This document shows positions 13,267 to 26,300 of a stretch of 64,000 bases of DNA, piece after piece. A program made the position numbers and the translations under genes. Origin of the DNA: Dipteris shenzhenensis (lineage: Eukaryota > Polypodiophyta > Polypodiopsida > Gleicheniales); assembly GCA_047967505.1 (NCBI GenBank), contig CM106539.1; one strand, written 5' to 3'. Numbering within the stretch: position 1 is the stretch's first letter; every line of letters begins with the position of its first letter. The notes beneath the pieces were generated by a model. That model saw only the letters and a program-made list of their open reading frames with translations. It was not told where the DNA came from and did not search any database.

Positions 13267-16200
13267 TGTATTTTCCTTTCGGATGATTTTGTGTCCCATA
13301 GGCCATGTATGGCCTTCCGTGGACCTTTAATAAAATTTCTTTCTTTCTTTCTTTCTTTCTCTCTCCACCACTGCGCCTACCCACCGTATGGCTGCATAGG
13401 AAAATAGCCTGGCTTGAGTTATGGTTGCACAAGAAATCTACATCATTGGTTGCTATTCAGTTGTGAGAGGGAGAAAGAGAGAGAGTTAATGTTAATGTCT
13501 ACTAAAGACCAAAATGACTACAACATCCAATCCGATAAATACAAGTGTCAATAATGCATAATATAGTGAACAATAGTGAAGAAAAATGCAATGAGAGTTA
13601 AAAAACAGAACAACTGAGGCGCATCAAGACTCTCAGAGCACGGAATGATGTGCATAAATATGTAAAATCATTGTCCTCTGATGAGAATGAGTGAAGAATT
13701 AGTGGAAGTACCTAAAACAATGCTCTAGTAGAATCGGATCGAGAGAGAAACAATAAGATATGTGCTTCATGTCTACAGAAGGTAGAGAGTCTACACGAGA
13801 GCACGGGGGCCTAGTCACATTCGGTCGCCACTACAAGCTACAAGCTCTCAGTTCAATCGCTACCCCCTCCCTTCTTCCAGTTGCGGTCCAGAGCACAGCC
13901 TTAGTCCGGTTCGCAGATCTTCGGCTCACAGGTCTTCAGCTCAGCCAGTTAGGCCCTGTTTACTCTCAGCCTGCAGCAATGGATTCAGCCTTTTAACCCC
14001 CACTCCTGGCTGGGCTGAACCCCAGCCCAACTTGGGGGTCACTTACAGCAAGGGGGTTTTCCCAGCTTATACAGGCCCATATGGAGTCTCCCAAGATGAA
14101 GGCTTTTGTTCCCTCGACCCCGGCTAGCAGCAGGCTCTCCTATTCGACTGTTGAAGGTTTTGCCCCTACCACTTCTCTGTACACAAAACATATCAGAAGA
14201 TGAAGCCTATTTTAGATTCACAAGAGCTGTTTATTACCTCGAGCTTGAAGTCCGAGAATTCAAGCTCCGCGTTGCGGCTCTTGAGACGAATGTTCATGAT
14301 ATGGAGGGAAATGGAAAGCAGGAAGTCATCTGTGAGGTACTAAAAATGCAATGCATCTCCACCAACACCACAGCTGGTTTCTAAAGTGCAGAAATTGGTC
14401 ACCACTCAGGTGAAATCAATGAAGCAAGAGATGACTCTTGATGTAAACAACAAAGTGGGAAAAGCTTATCTTTACACGGAAGAGCAGGAATCCAGAGAAA
14501 CTGACAAGCTAATTTTACAGGTGGGGGGATTACCAGATGGCTGCCTTGTTACAGGGGAATACATAGAAGATAAAATCAGCTATCTCAAGGAGAAGATACC
14601 ACAAGTGGAATGGGATCAAGATGCTACCTGGAATATCCAGCAAAAGGGAACACAGCTACAAATTTCTCTCAATGACAAGGCAGCAAGGATCAATATCCTT
14701 CAACAAACACATATCTGAAGGGCACGAAGATATGGATATCTAAGGAGCTCACTCTGACTCAGCTCAAGCAAAGAGCCACTAAACTTACTGAAGTGATAGA
14801 AGCCAGGAAAGCAGGAAAATGGGTGGTCTACTACATTGATTAGAGAATTCAAATCTAAGCCCAAAGACTCTCAGCATTAAACTGATGTAATGAAGGCCAC
14901 AATATGATAGCATTAGAATATAGGTATGTTAGATTATGGCTTTATGCACTCTCTAAGAGTTGCATTGTGCACTCCCCCTCTTATATGTACCTTGTCTCAT
15001 AGGCCCGTGCGTTAGGGAGGTGGAGACTGAGGAGCACTTTGTTTGCAGATGCCCTTTATATTATGAGATCCGTGGCAGATTTCACTGTTTATTTGGGCAC
15101 GGATTTGGACCTCTCTCTCGGATTATGGAGTATGAGGATCAGTATTGCTTAGCGTTGTTCATCAGGGAGATCACCAGATACAGAGAGAGATTCCTCAGAG
15201 AGCACCGTCGCATCCCTGCCAGAGACCTGGTTATTCATGAGGAGCAGGACGAGGCGCAGGACCATAAGCACAGAGATAGCCCATCTTGCCAGAGAGCACC
15301 GATGGTTCCACCCCGAGGATGTACATATGACATGATCCGGCAGCACCGCAAGATGATCTTACACAGAGGCCGTACCCGTCGCTTTATTTCTAGACGACGG
15401 AGGATGATGGCAGATTTTCGGAGGAGATTGCTCCATGGAGACTTGGCACCGCCAGCAGCCCATTTGACACTTGCCCAGATCTTCACACTCATGGCAGGAG
15501 GCATGGTCGATGGCCATGACTTCCATCATTTCTTTGGATCACAGACCCCTTAGGGAAGACGATGTTCCTCATATTCCATATTTTACATTTTGTATCTAGG
15601 CAATTTTGGTACTCTATTTCATTTCATTTTGTATCTAGGATTTTTGTAGCCATTTTTGGCATCTTAGCGGTATTACGATGAGGCCACCTAGTTGGCGCAT
15701 CGTTGATGATGTATTTTCCTTTCGGATGATTTTGTGTCCCATAGGCCATGTATGGCCTTCCGTGGACCTTTAATAAAATTTCTTTCTTTCTTTCTTTCTC
15801 TCTCTCTCCACACACACACACACACTTTTTTTTTTGTAAAACCACATCTTGAATTATCAAAGACTAGGTAATACAGAAGGTGAACTCCGTGATGGAGTCA
15901 ACCTTTGAAAGTCAAAAGCAGTGGAAAAAAACATTCAAGACCAAAGTATCCAGATCTCCCTGTTGAATACACACACACACACACACATAAAACCTGTCAG
16001 CATTGAAACCTTTTCAGGCACCTGAAACGCATAATTATGCAACCATAACACACATACAGCCAAGACTCGCACAAATATCCACTTTTAGGTGTACACATGC
16101 ATACATAGACAAGGCCCAAGTTTATAAAATGTGGGAAATTTTAGCTATTACACTCGTGGCGGTACCAGGTGACTTCAAAAACTCAAGGAGGCTATCAAGA

Positions 16201-19200
16201 CCCTATTGAAAAACTCACATAATATACAATGATAACTGTTTTCCCCACTTGCTGTCGTATCTATGGAGAACAAAACATGCTATACAAAATCAGAAGCAAA
16301 ACATATGAGCTCCTGCCCTAGCTAAGGGCAGCTTCTATTTATAGCGTACCTGCACTACTCCTTCATAATCACTTGATGCAATGTGGCTCTTAATATAACT
16401 GTTCCAGCAAATGCTGCTGAGCATAGACCTGTTCAACATCTCAATAACAGGATAGTGGATATCCACATTTTCATTTAGTACTGCATCACATTCAAATACT
16501 TTGATCCGCTTGCATACCCCAGCTGTTGCAAAAAACTCATGATCGCGATCAAAGCCTAGTGAGCACACCATATTGGCTGTGTTCAACAAATCTCCATGCC
16601 GGAGAGTGGCTCTTACTTCAAACCTGCTGTACCTTGCATACTTGCAGAGGCTATCAAAAAAACACCCGAGCGAGTCCCTTTCTTGGATGCCAGTATCAGC
16701 AACCTCAGAAACCTTCTGAACATCTGACATGGCACCCAATGCACCTGTGGGAGCACTCACACTGGTACACTTACCAGTACCGTCAAATACCTGAGGCTCA
16801 ACTTTCCAACGCATGGCAAAATACACGTGCTCAAGCTGATTGAAGTTACTCATCAACCGAGCACACTTTGAACGCAACTCCTCTTGTTTTCGCATGGAAG
16901 CGATGCCCCAATGCACATCTCTTTCTTTAGATTCAGCAGCCATATCATCAGCTTGCCTTTGCCCCAAACTTTCTCTATTGTTTTCCTCCAGCATCTCCAA
17001 ACCCCTTGGCTGCAACGTACTCCTTGAGTCTTTAGTTTGAGTGCACTTGCTTTGAATGTCCTGATCTTCCAGCTGTTCATTCTGGATCCCAGAGTGTTGC
17101 AACAATGACCGTCTCCTTTTCACTTCCTGGATATCTGACGTGAGACAAGAAAGATCCTTTTGCAATCTGCTAGCAAGATCTTGTTTCTGCTCCTGCACAC
17201 GTTGAAGGAAATCCGCAAGTAACTCTACTTCTGCTTCATCTTCCTCAATGTTCATTGCAGCCTGTCTTTCCGCAAGTGCTTCGCCAACTTCATGGAGGAT
17301 TTCAGATTGCAACACCTCACTGTCCCGGTCCAGAAGAAAATGAGCAAGCATTTAAGTATAGCTTTGCAAGAAGAGACAAAAAAGCCTCGAAATGACACTC
17401 TGGAAACAAAAATTTGGCACTTGTATTTTGTGTTAAGGTCAGAATTTATATAATGCAAATCGTTTGATAATGGAAATCGTATGAAGTCGTGCGGACATTC
17501 AGTTCAACTAGAACTTGATAAACGAAATCACTGCCACAAAATTCCAACATACATCCCGAAGAGAGAAAGGAAGAAGAAAGAAAGAAAGGAAACTTTATGA
17601 TAAGCACATTCCCATAGTAGTAAGCTAGAGCTAGCTAGTCCAGTTATGTTAAAAATAACCTTGACTATCACTTTCCCAATAGATTCAAAATCTCTTTTCA
17701 TGCCAAAAAACACAATGTGTTCTCCTTTCCAATAGCAAGCTAAGCATTTACTATTTAACCTGTCGACAGCTTTTCCTTCACCGAAAGTCTTCAAATGCTG
17801 CTTTCAAATGGGTTAGATTTACAAGCAATCTTAACAGTCTAGATGTAGTATAGATAGATCCCACCAAATCCCAACTCCATTCTAGAACATCAAACCTCTC
17901 AAATGCCACAGGAAATAGGCCCTAGCATCTTAACAAGACCAACATGGTCTGTGAGAACAAAATGCATTCATGGCATACAATCCAACCAGGATATGCATAG
18001 CATAAGTAGCATAACTATTAGGAGCACATCCAGCTGTTACAGCTTCCATACCTCAGATGGTGCACACCTGGAATGCAATTTCAGTGACAAAGCCACCAAC
18101 AGCTATCCTCAAGGGAGAGCAAATGTGCTTTTCCCAAGAAGCCTGAAAACGACAGAACAGTGACAAAATAAACTTCTGCCTCTGTATACCACCACTATCT
18201 TGTGTGTCCACATGTACAACCGCTAAGATGGGAGTGTAGTTTGAAGTGTGAACAATAGGGTGTCTCTAATCTAGCTGCTCAAACAAACAATGGGAAACCT
18301 GTAAAAAGTGATGTTGAATCAGACCTCATGATGCATCGCCCATGTAAAGATGAAGAGCAGCTTTGCTTGAGCTTGTGAAGTTGGCAAAGCCTTGCACATT
18401 AGTGGGGTCGATAGAGGAGATTGAGGTAGCCACTCTAGAGGTCTAGGATGAGGGTTTACATCACATGAATGCAAATCCCAAACACATTGGAAAGACAATT
18501 GCCCTGAATCTGAATCCCAAAAACATTGGAAATACAATTCTCCCACATGGGAATCCCTCAATTGGGCCAGTAACCCACACCTCCTGCAAACTCCGATCCT
18601 TTGTCACTGTTCATACTTCCTTATGCCCAGTTGTGGGTTGGGCAAGCATCGAACCACTAACCCACAACCAACCATAGGGGAGTATGAATATTGGCAGAGT
18701 GTTTGAGTAGTAGGGAGGTTGGGCATGTGTTGGACCATCAACGCATAGCTGGTCATGGCTGAGTATGAACAATGGCGGTTCTCATTGTGGGAGGGCGGCC
18801 CCCTCACAAAAGGACAATGTGACATTGGAGAGTGGTCTTGGCATGCCCAGACAGCGCAATTTGCGTGAACCTTGGTGGTGTCATTCTTCTTAGACACCAC
18901 TCACATTGGGAGATGACTCAGCTAGTGGTTTCTCCTTGGAACCCTTCGAGCATGAGGCATTGGATTGGGGCCTTCATTGTAATACCCACACGCAATCCTC
19001 TCCATATTCTCGTCACAACCTTGGACAAGTCATCAACCACAAACTATCTCATATTGCTGCTAGCCAATAGCGCATGGAGGGCTCTCCATAGGTTCTTGGC
19101 TTAGTAAATGAGGACGAATGACGCATGCCATTGTTGTACAATAAGGGTACGAGAGATGATCTCACATTGCTTAAGCAGTTGCCCTTCAGCTCAAGGGTTT

Positions 19201-20283
19201 GGCAATGTGCACTCAAGATTATTTCGCATTTGCAGCGCTTATAGCAAGTGCTTACTTGGTCAATGAAAACGTAGCTTATAGAGGAGTAGCTTGCATTTCA
19301 AACAAGGGCCAAATCCATGTCTTACTTACTGAGTGAAAAGACAATCACACACCAAGAGATCAAGAAAGTTAGTCGTTACATCGATCCCAAGGTAGCACAC
19401 CTCAGGTCTTGCCACAAGACGATTGGCAAACAATGACCAACATCACAACATGGCACCGTTGTCTTATATAACTTAGCAGCATACATACCATGCGCTAGAT
19501 TTAGAAGCAAGGTACCAAGGGCTCTTCGAGGACACAAAAAATCATCATCATTTTTACAAGGCTTGGCCTATGGGTATCCTCTACATTCTCACAAATTACA
19601 ATCAAGTAATCCCTTGATTGTATGATCCATCACCGTAACTTTTGGCACTTGCCTCCGAGTTACCTAAGGCAATTGCAATCCTCAAAAGAAAGTTGCAACA
19701 CAACTAGTCTCTCTTTCTTATCAACACACTCACCTATCTAGATGAATCCAAGAACATGCCCAAACTCATCCTCTAAAAACGCAACACATAGCACGATTTC
19801 AATCTCATGATAGTCACTCATAAGATTGAAAACTATACACTCCATCATGCATAGTAGGGACTAGCTGCTATGACATCGCCACTAACATCCTCCGCGCCCA
19901 ACGGTGGGTGTGAACCATAGTATAAACATATGCTCTCACAATACAAATCCACACACCCACACATACTTGAGCATCCATTTATGCAAAGGTCTTCATACTG
20001 AGTTTCAGTCGGCACTCAGGGGGGTGAAGGGAAAACTCAGCCATGACAAAAGCTAGTGTTGGAGATATCATAGCCAAAGAGTGTGTGTTGGTGTGATTCC
20101 TAGGAGTTCTAATAGTGGTTTTATGTGTGAGTGCCACATGTCACTTTGGAAGTTATCCCATATGCATTTGGTACTAGAGTATGTGTGCCTATTCTATAAA
20201 GGCTTGTACTTCACATCTATTTGGATGAATGAATGAGAGCCTTTTCAATATGTCTTTTGAGTATCATTTCCTCTCACCCTAGC

Positions 20284-20334
<51 letters not shown>

Positions 20335-23300
20335 ACCATGTTTCCTTCAGCCAACCAACAACAGACCGAACTCCCCCAATGGTGCTTGGGAGGATTCAAG
20401 ACAAAGAAGATGAAGAAGAGCCTGCAGAACCACAATGGCAACGGCCATTCCCGAAGTGGGTAAAGCAACTTTTGGACGGCAGAGAACCTCCAGCCATTAA
20501 GGAGGAACCATCCGAACACCGCCGGTCCAAGAGATTAGAGGAGCAAAGAAGGGCGCAGGAACACTTGGTCAACTATGCTTTGATGACATAAGTGATCCGT
20601 GCTGATGAACCCAAGTGTCTTGAAGAGGAAAAGGAGAAGGCTAATCAAAAAGTAGTCCCCAATCTCTTCATTCAAGCCACAATTGCTTGTGAAGATCATA
20701 CGATTTCATTTTCGTCTCTCCAAAGCAATAACTAATCTTGTATCAATGTTCAAGAACATAATATACAAGGGTCTTTTCTTAAGAGACCCCATCCACAAGG
20801 GAGGGGGAGCATGGGGGGCAAGTCATATGGTAGGACCTCTCAAGTTCTTACCATGTACCACACTATCACTATGAGGAGCTAGTGCAAGAGGACTCTGAAC
20901 TACCCTATGAGAGCTCATGCAAGGAGAGCTTAAACTGACCCAAGAGTACATTAGACATCTGCTTAGTGAATGCCCAAGTAGGCTATACATCAATGAATCC
21001 CTTGAAAAGAATTGGCAAATGCCCTACTATCGAGAGGTGTCCAAATACTCCCCAATCTTTATGAGGAGCCACCGTAAAAAAGAAGCATTATCATCCCTGA
21101 GACCATACCTTGGATCTTGACGAATCCCCTCAGGAAGAGAATGAGGAAATCCCACTCCTTGAAATCAGGGCAAACGTTTGGGCTCAATCGGACATTGAGA
21201 ATAAGGAGTACATTGTTGATCACTCTAAGAATCTCGTCACAAACGACACATGCACATGATAGAGTTGTGCAGGCAAGAACTAGATGCCAAGCTTCAAGAC
21301 AAAAGGTTGTCACTGGTCTTGACCATCAGAGCTTGGAAGCTCCTCTAACCCTGGGTGAACTCAGGGAAGCAATGCTGGCCATGAAAGACGGCAAAACTCC
21401 TAGAGAGAACAGCCTACTTGTAGGATTCTACAAGGTCTTTTGCGATTGGATAGGCCCCAAACTACTTGAGGTATGGCAGGAAAGTATCTCCACTGTCATC
21501 CTGCTTCAACATATATCCACTTGCTTGGTACTATTTCTTTTTGTTTTTCAATAGTATGCTTATTAAGAAATGAAATGTTTTCCTTCTGTTCAGTTACGGA
21601 CAATGGGGACTAGGTCTAGCATTTGAGGGTGGACCCCCTTGCTTGGGGTTATGGGCATTAGTGACCCACAAGAGTGATGGCCTCTCTTTGAGAGGGACAT
21701 CTAGAAACCACACCCCACCCGAGTACCCAAACATGGGACCAATCAAATGCACAGATTGCATACCGACCTAGGAACCATTCAAGAGAATGTTCCCTGAGCT
21801 TTGGGTGTGGGCCTGGCAGCATGCCAAGAGTAATGGAGATACAAGATAAGACGGCAAACAAATGAGCTCAGTATGGCTCAGTTATGACCTTAGAGTACGT
21901 CAATAGATAGTCTAAGCTGTTAGGAACCCGTGGGTGCGATCAGAATTAAATTCTGACAACTTTGAAATTTTAGGGTTTTTGGGAGTGACGTGGCAGCTGA
22001 CACGTGGCAGACTGCCACATGGAATCTGAGCTGGCAGGTCAGACCACCTGTCCCACACATGTGGCAGCATGCATGGCAAGTGGCAGGGCATGCAAGCCAA
22101 GTGTTTGGCCCCAAATCTGGTAGATTTAGGGCAAGTGGTGGGCTGTCCTCTTTGGGACTGCAGCCCACCAAAAATCTGGGACAAGTGTCCACCTTCCACT
22201 CTAGGTCTAGGGGGGGGCTGAGCCTATAAAAGAAGGCCTCTCCCCTTCATTCCACACATGAAAATTTCGTCACTTTTCTTCTCCCTCCTTTTAGATGATG
22301 CTACAGAACCTCTCCAGCTCCTTGGGTGCAGCCAGCTTCTCCCTAGGCCATTCTCTCACCTCAGCAGCACTTTCTCTCTCTACAACAGCACATTCTCTCT
22401 CTACAGTTCCAGCGCCTTCTCTCCAGAAATCTACCCCCTCTCAGCTCTTGTGAAACAGCAGCAGCATCCTCTCTCCTTCACCTAGCCTGGAGCAGCCACA
22501 AGCCCTTTCTCTCTCCTGCTGCAGTCTTTCTCTCTCTCTTCTGCAGAATTTCTCTCTCTACTGTTCCAGCCCATTTCCCTTGCAGAAATCTGCCTTTCTG
22601 TGCACCTCTGGAACAGCAGCAGCTCCTCTCTTACATCTCCTCCCTTGGGATCAGCATTGGCACTCTCTCTCTACAGCTATCACTCCATAAAAGCTTTCTC
22701 TCTCTAGCCTACAGGCTGTTTTTCTAAGCTGTTCCCATTCCAGCCCCATTTCCACACTCCCCTCACCCAAGGTAGCTTCAGAGGCATCAAGGACTTCATC
22801 TACAAAAGGGTCAAGTCACGAAGGGAGCCTGTATTGTCAAGTTTATCTCATTTACAGCACTATTTCATGTTGTTTCTACTATCTTTCTAGAAACTAGTGC
22901 TTGTCTCTAATGTTGGATGTAAGTGGTGATTGTTGCAGGCTTCTTCCTTGTGGATTGGGCAAGCCAAGAGCTGAAACCTGAGCTTGGAGTCCTCCTTTTT
23001 GTTGTCTACCTTGTACATATGCTCTTGAGTCTTGTATCTAGGTCCTAGGTTTTCACTGAGTTCATCAGTTTGGAAGGTGCATTGCACCTTGGTCTTGTAT
23101 CTCCATTTTCAAGAATAAAGTGAGCCTGGATAAGGGGGGGGGCCCGTCTTGGCCCCTCAATCATATTGCATTCTCCAATGATGTCACTTTGTGTTTAAGC
23201 TGTATAAGTCTTAATTCCAGCTTAATTGCAAACTCTTAAGTTCAAGTATATGTGTTTGGCAACTCGCAATCATCTCATTCAAATGCCTCTGCAAAATCCG

Positions 23301-26300
23301 TTGTCTGAATTAATAGAAAGCACCGAGTAGTTTACATTGGTATCAGAGCTTAGGCAGTGGTCCTGTACTCTGTGCTTTCTCTTGTTGAGTCTCTCCTTCA
23401 TTGAGTTATCTTGTCATCATGGCAGCCAATGGACCTGACCCTCCTCCTAACCTGCATGAGTTGAGTGCTCTCTTGGCAAACATTGCTCAACAGGTTCAAG
23501 TGCTGGAAAGCAGCCAAGCAGAAACTCATGGCATAGGGCCCCAATCCCAAGGAAGAGGCCGTGCGGACAACACCAACTCCAACAAGGAGGGAAGATCATC
23601 CTCTTCTTCCCCTCCTCGAGGTAGACGGCGTCATCGGAGTCCATCTCCTTCGAGACGTCCACGGAGACGAAGGTATGCAAAGCATAAGGTACCTCTTGGA
23701 GATAAGCTCTTCAAGTTTACCAAGTACAAGGGAGAGGACAAGCCCGAGGTCTTGCTGGCCTGGATCCGAGACCTCGAGTATTTCTTTGAGGGGGACGAGT
23801 ACGAAGACAAGGCAAAGATCCGGTTTGCCGTCCTGCACATGCAAGACCGTGCTTCACTCTGGTGGGCAGCTATGGTCAACACTGGACAGCAAGCCCACAC
23901 CTGGAAGCACTTCAAGAAGAACTTGATGAGGCACTTTCTGCCTAAGGAGTTTAAGAGAGATACAATGGTGCAGTGGGACATCCTCCGCCAACGCCAAGAA
24001 GAGAAAGTCAGTGAGTATGTTGATCGTTTTTGGGATACTTTGTTAAAAGTTCAAGCATTCAGTAGGAAGGATTAAAAAGAGCAGCAAAGGAAGTTCTTTG
24101 CTGGCCTACGGTATATCGTTCAGCATGAGGTGGACATTGCCACTCCTACTTCTCTCGAAGACACCATCAACATCGCCTTGAAGGTGGAGAAGAAACAATC
24201 TTTCTCCAACAAGCGGAATGGCAGCAACAACAAGCGGAAGTCCCAGGGAACCTCTTCCAAGGAACAAAAGCGTAAGGAGACAGCAAAGGACGCACCAAAA
24301 GAGCAAAAGTCAGCCAGCCAGCCTCCTTCGAAGAAAGCAGCCCGCACTTTCAGCTCATTGTCTCCACAACAGAAGCAAAAGTATTACTCCGAAGGGCGGT
24401 GTTTCAAGTGTGGCGATCGAGGCCACAACTTCTACGAATGCCCTCAAGCTGCCAAAAACAGCAGCAACAAAGAAGCAGCCCTCAAAAAGCCAGTTTTGGT
24501 AGTCAACAAGGTGGAAGCACCTCCAGAAAAGGGAGCTGTAAACGACACCCATAGTTTGTTGAAAACATGGGGTCAGGTAAAGGATCAATCCGCTTTGTTT
24601 TTGTTCGATAGTGGAGCTACTCACAACTTTATTTCTCATGAGATGGCACAGAACTTGGGGATAGCCCCAGAGGATAAAGGAGAAGCCTTGGAGGCAACTG
24701 CAGCCTTCAAGAACCAAGAAGAGAAGGTGTACCCCATCATCGGCAAGCTTCGGGTACACATCCAGGGGTACTTGGATCATCTACCCTTCATGGTGGCACC
24801 TACTTCAAGGATCAGATGTAATTCTCGGCATGCCCTGGCATAAGCAAGTCAACCCCCGAATCGATTATGTGAAGAATATTCTAATCCTCCAACATAAGGG
24901 TAGAGATGTGAGCATTACAGCGGGAGTTTCAGGAAACACCATTCCTATGGTAAGTCATGCACGATCTCCCAATTTGCTTAAGAAAGGAGTATGTTCTTTT
25001 CTAGTGTTTGTACGCGATAAGCAACCAAGTGAAGAAAAGTCAGATCATCTCACAAAAGAAAGATTAGATTTCCTTCAGGAATTCTCTAGTTGCTTCTCTC
25101 AGGAACTTCCTAGTCACCTCCCTCCTGAGAGACCAGAGGATCACAAAATTGACTTAGTTCCAGGGTCTTCACCTCCAAATAGACCCCCATATAGAGTTAG
25201 TCAAACTCAACAAGATGAAATCTTCAAGCAAGTCCAAGAACTCTTGGACAAGGGATTGATCCAACCCAGTAGTTCTTCTTTTTGCTCTCCTGTCTTACTA
25301 GTCCAAAAGAAGGATAAAACCTTCAGGATGTGCATAGACTATAGAGCCTTAAACAAACAGACGGTTAAGAATCGTTTCCCAATTCCTCGTATAGACGATA
25401 TCTTTGATCGTTTAGGAGGATTTGAAATTTTCAGCCGTATAGATCTTAAGAGTGGCTACCATCAGGTACGAGTTGTACCTGAGGACATTCATAAAACAGC
25501 CTTCCGAACCACATTTGGGCTGTATGAATATATGGTAATGCCATTTGGCCTTACTAATGCCCCAGCCACGTTCAATCGACTGATGGAACGGTTGTTCAGG
25601 AACTATAGACAGTTCACTGCCGTCTTCTTTGATGACATCCTCATTTTCAGCAAGAATGAGGAAGAGCATAAGGAACATCTAAAGATTGTATTTCAAATCT
25701 TAGCTGAAAATGCTCTTAACATCAATGAGAAGAAAAGTGAGTTCTTTCTTCCTGAGATTCACTATCTTGGTCACATTATCTCACGAGAAGGTGTCCGTAT
25801 GGACCCAGCCAAGATACAGACAATTGTAGAGTGGCCTGACTTGAAGAATGCCCATGAGGTAAGGTCTTTTCTAGGCCTATGCTCATATTACCGAAGGTTT
25901 ATTTGGCATTTTGCTGAACTTGCAGCCCCTCTACATGATCTCACTAAGAAAAATCTGAAGTTCAGATGGACCCAAAAAGAAAATGACTCTTTTAATGCTC
26001 TAAAGCATGCCCTGACTACAGCTCCTGTACTTATCATTCCTGACTTAAGGAAACCATTCCTAGTAGCAGCTGATGCCAGTGGCGATTGCCTTGGGGCTTC
26101 TCTTACCCAGGATGGTCATGCTGTGGCCTTTGAAAGCCGACGGCTAAGAGATGCTGAACTTCATTATGATATCTATGAAAAAGAACTCTTAGCTGTAATT
26201 CATGCTCTCAAACTTTGGAAACATTATCTTTTAGGGATAGATTTTCTTGTAAAAACTGATCATGAAAGTCTTAAATATTTTCTAACTCAACCTCTGATCA

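Larger units (their letters stand above)
4366..16349 (-). other. SPA intron 3 (about 12.0 kb)
   Basis: Runs from donor GTACGC after exon 3 to acceptor TTTCAG before exon 4. It is built of a 48-bp inverted repeat, a gypsy chromovirus on the same strand as SPA, GA-rich repeats and LINE fragments on the opposite strand, each listed separately. If retained, it stops the protein three codons after the donor (VRYK then stop). Confidence 0.85.
21918..23336 (+). repeat. 5' LTR (about 1.4 kb) of the intron-2 gypsy element
   Basis: Starts TGTTAGGAACCC and ends TTTACA, directly before the primer-binding site. Inside are a TATA box (22225) and AATAAA (23114), and a CT-rich leader rich in TCTCTC. The 5' end is chosen by the TG rule, since the partner LTR is absent. 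Confidence 0.7.
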
